From an uncultured Cytophagales bacterium (GTDB lineage: Bacteria; Bacteroidota; Bacteroidia; Cytophagales; Cyclobacteriaceae), in NCBI GenBank assembly GCA_913057175.1, contig CAJXNP010000004.1, positions 186,001 to 250,000 of the forward strand: a DNA stretch of 64,000 nucleotides, read 5' to 3'. Position 1 is the first letter of the stretch; each line of letters opens with the position of its first letter. Below the pieces are notes generated by a model. The model saw nothing but the letters and a program-made list of their open reading frames with translations, was not told the origin of the DNA and searched no databases. This document shows, piece by piece, positions 62,660 through 64,000 of the stretch. Position numbers and translations under genes: made by a program.

Positions 62660-64000
62660 TTATTCATAGGATAATCCAAATCCGAATGGATACAATGGAT
62701 CTTTTGAATCATAGGGAACATCCTCTTTTTGATTTCTCACAGCATCCATGGAGGAAGGTAATTCAAAAGGAAGTTTTCCTTCCGGTTTCGCATTTCCGAA
62801 AACTATATCTAACAATGCCTCATCACTTGCGCCATAATTTGCGACCAAGGCTTTGGCACTTTCGGAAATTTCTGGAATGACTGCGGGGCGGTCGAGGTAA
62901 ATATCCACAATCGTCGGAACAGCATTCAAAACCATCAAAATGCTATCTTTTTTTCCACCTTTGAAATCAAGGTCCCCATGATGAAAACCTCTGGCAAAGA
63001 AGTTGTCTGTTTCCACCGGAATCCACGGTGTTTTTAGCCGTATAATTGCCAGATCGGCGTCCTGCGGATTAGCCACAATTCTTCCATATTTTGAAGCCGT
63101 TAATGAATCAACACCATCCAGGTAAAGTTTCAAACCTTCTTTTACAGGTAATACACTATCCTCATTTTTTAGTAAGGTAAATGCTCGCCTTTGAGCAGTA
63201 TTTCCCGCTTCTACAAACTCTTCTTTTCCGACCGTTTGTAAAGCTTTTTCGACATCTATGAATGGGTTGTCAAATAAGCCTAATTCGAATTTCTGTCTCA
63301 GCAGTCTTCGTATTGATTCATCGATTCGATCTTCCGACAAGGAGCCTTTTTTGACCAGGCTTGTGATATGTTCAGGGCAATTTTCACCACCAAATTGGTC
63401 CACTCCGGCATTGACAATCTTCAATACCCGTTCCGCTTCCGTTAAATCCTCAGCTCCCCAGGCCCGCGCCGGCCAGATTACAGGCCCCATATGAGTATCA
63501 GTAATCAACCCCCAATCTGTGCAGACAACACCTTCATAATTGTATTTATCCCGAAGCAAACCGGTAATAATATCTTTGTTGTAGGCGAAGGCAACGTTTT
63601 CAGTGGTTTGATCAACAGGCACCCCATAGTATGGCATAATGGAGGCAGTATTTGCTTCAAAAGCAGCTTCGAATGGAATGATGTGATATTCAAAATTGTC
63701 ACCGGGATATACCTGGCCTTTTTGAAATTCAAAATGAGAATCCAAACCATCTTTTTGTGGTCCACCACCAGAAAAGTGTTTGGTCATACAAGCTACGCTA
63801 TTGGGCCCCAATTCTTCTCCCTGGAAACCGAGAATGTAGGCCTTTGTCAGTTTCGCTGAGAGATTTGCATCTTCTCCAAATGTTCCGCTAATCCGGGGCC
63901 ACCTTGGCTCAGTTGCCAGGTCAGCCATCGGGTGGAGGGCGATTCGGATCCCAAGCGCCAGATATTCTTGTCGTGCCATATCACCATGCCTTCTCATTAA
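62660..64000 (-). CDS. GH3 glycoside hydrolase, 5' end outside the window
   Basis: The frame is open to the right edge, with 445 residues from an internal ATG at 63997. It lies in the GH3 N-terminal barrel (ATEPRWPRISGTFGEDANLS, KHFSGGGPQKDG) with nucleophile Asp in VVCTDWG, and the C-terminal domain (AFTLLKNEDSVLPVKEG). It differs from the two PA14 enzymes: no PA14 insert, the segment between residues 290 and 390 is short, and it ends right after YPFGFGLSYE without the fibronectin III domain usual in GH3. It resembles exo-beta-glucosidases of the EXG/BglX-like branch. Signal peptide and exact start lie outside. Confidence 0.9.
   Translation of the reverse strand, partial: LMRRHGDMARQEYLALGIRIALHPMADLATEPRWPRISGTFGEDANLSAKLTKAYILGFQGEELGPNSVACMTKHFSGGGPQKDGLDSHFEFQKGQVYPGDNFEYHIIPFEAAFEANTASIMPYYGVPVDQTTENVAFAYNKDIITGLLRDKYNYEGVVCTDWGLITDTHMGPVIWPARAWGAEDLTEAERVLKIVNAGVDQFGGENCPEHITSLVKKGSLSEDRIDESIRRLLRQKFELGLFDNPFIDVEKALQTVGKEEFVEAGNTAQRRAFTLLKNEDSVLPVKEGLKLYLDGVDSLTASKYGRIVANPQDADLAIIRLKTPWIPVETDNFFARGFHHGDLDFKGGKKDSILMVLNAVPTIVDIYLDRPAVIPEISESAKALVANYGASDEALLDIVFGNAKPEGKLPFELPSSMDAVRNQKEDVPYDSKDPLYPFGFGLSYE

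Overview
The window reads as a chromosomal segment of a Bacteroidota bacterium, most likely a free-living (possibly marine) member of the Cytophagales. The grounds are a LytTR regulator, a type 9 secretion (T9SS) type-A sorting domain, a FISUMP domain, two-component propeller sensors, a carboxypeptidase-regulatory TonB-dependent receptor, many short lipobox lipoproteins, AT-rich intergenic DNA and TAnnTTTG-type promoter elements. I found no rRNA, tRNA, CRISPR array, transposase or prophage. The taxonomic call is inference from gene content.

Left part (1-20.4 kb): the 3' end of a LytTR response regulator, an intradiol-dioxygenase-like lipoprotein, a DUF1287 protein with an apparent frameshift in its signal peptide, and a sugar O-acetyltransferase. 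Next is a peroxide-defence locus, oxyR divergent from ahpC, with a thioredoxin and a small DUF6952-like protein downstream. A four-quarter OxyR-type operator lies directly against the oxyR start codon, and a three-way-junction structure lies between ahpC and the thioredoxin gene. There follow an S33 hydrolase, a cupin, a DUF4242/cyclase-like/AraC fusion regulator, a GH43 enzyme, several hypotheticals (one HEPN-like), a GMC oxidoreductase with its subunit-3 partner, an esterase, an SDR, a Gfo/Idh/MocA oxidoreductase, and a soluble histidine kinase followed by two tandem STAS-like paralogues.

Middle (20.4-40.7 kb): two large GH3-PA14 glycosidases flank a methyltransferase / zincin / small zinc-ribbon cluster and a MarR regulator. 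Then come an OmpR-type response regulator and kinase followed by a TonB-dependent receptor, an orphan HigA, a cyclophilin, a propeller sensor kinase whose phospho-acceptor histidine is replaced by glutamate, a small exported protein and a Tat-exported Gfo/Idh enzyme.

Right part (40.7-54.7 kb) holds the most unusual system: two related copies of a cell-surface leucine-rich-repeat (LRR) locus. The right copy is a tightly overlapping operon of an outer-membrane barrel, a DUF2135-like lipoprotein, a T9SS-sorted protein, a 1224-residue LRR protein and a small lipoprotein that now carries a nonsense codon. The left copy is rearranged: the barrel gene and nearly all of the DUF2135 gene are gone, and the T9SS gene survives as two ends separated by a FISUMP lipoprotein gene. 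A second LRR protein and an intact small lipoprotein remain. Both copies carry the same 20-bp inverted-repeat element upstream, and a PAS-LuxR-type regulator is divergent from the right copy. I read this as a duplicated, diversifying surface recognition or adhesion module under common control.

Far right (54.7-64 kb): a PD40 propeller protein, then a lipid/ester-related group (SGNH lipoprotein overlapping a GMC oxidoreductase, facing a PlsC-type acyltransferase and an HSL-type esterase), an exported DinB protein, and a third GH3 enzyme that runs off the right edge.
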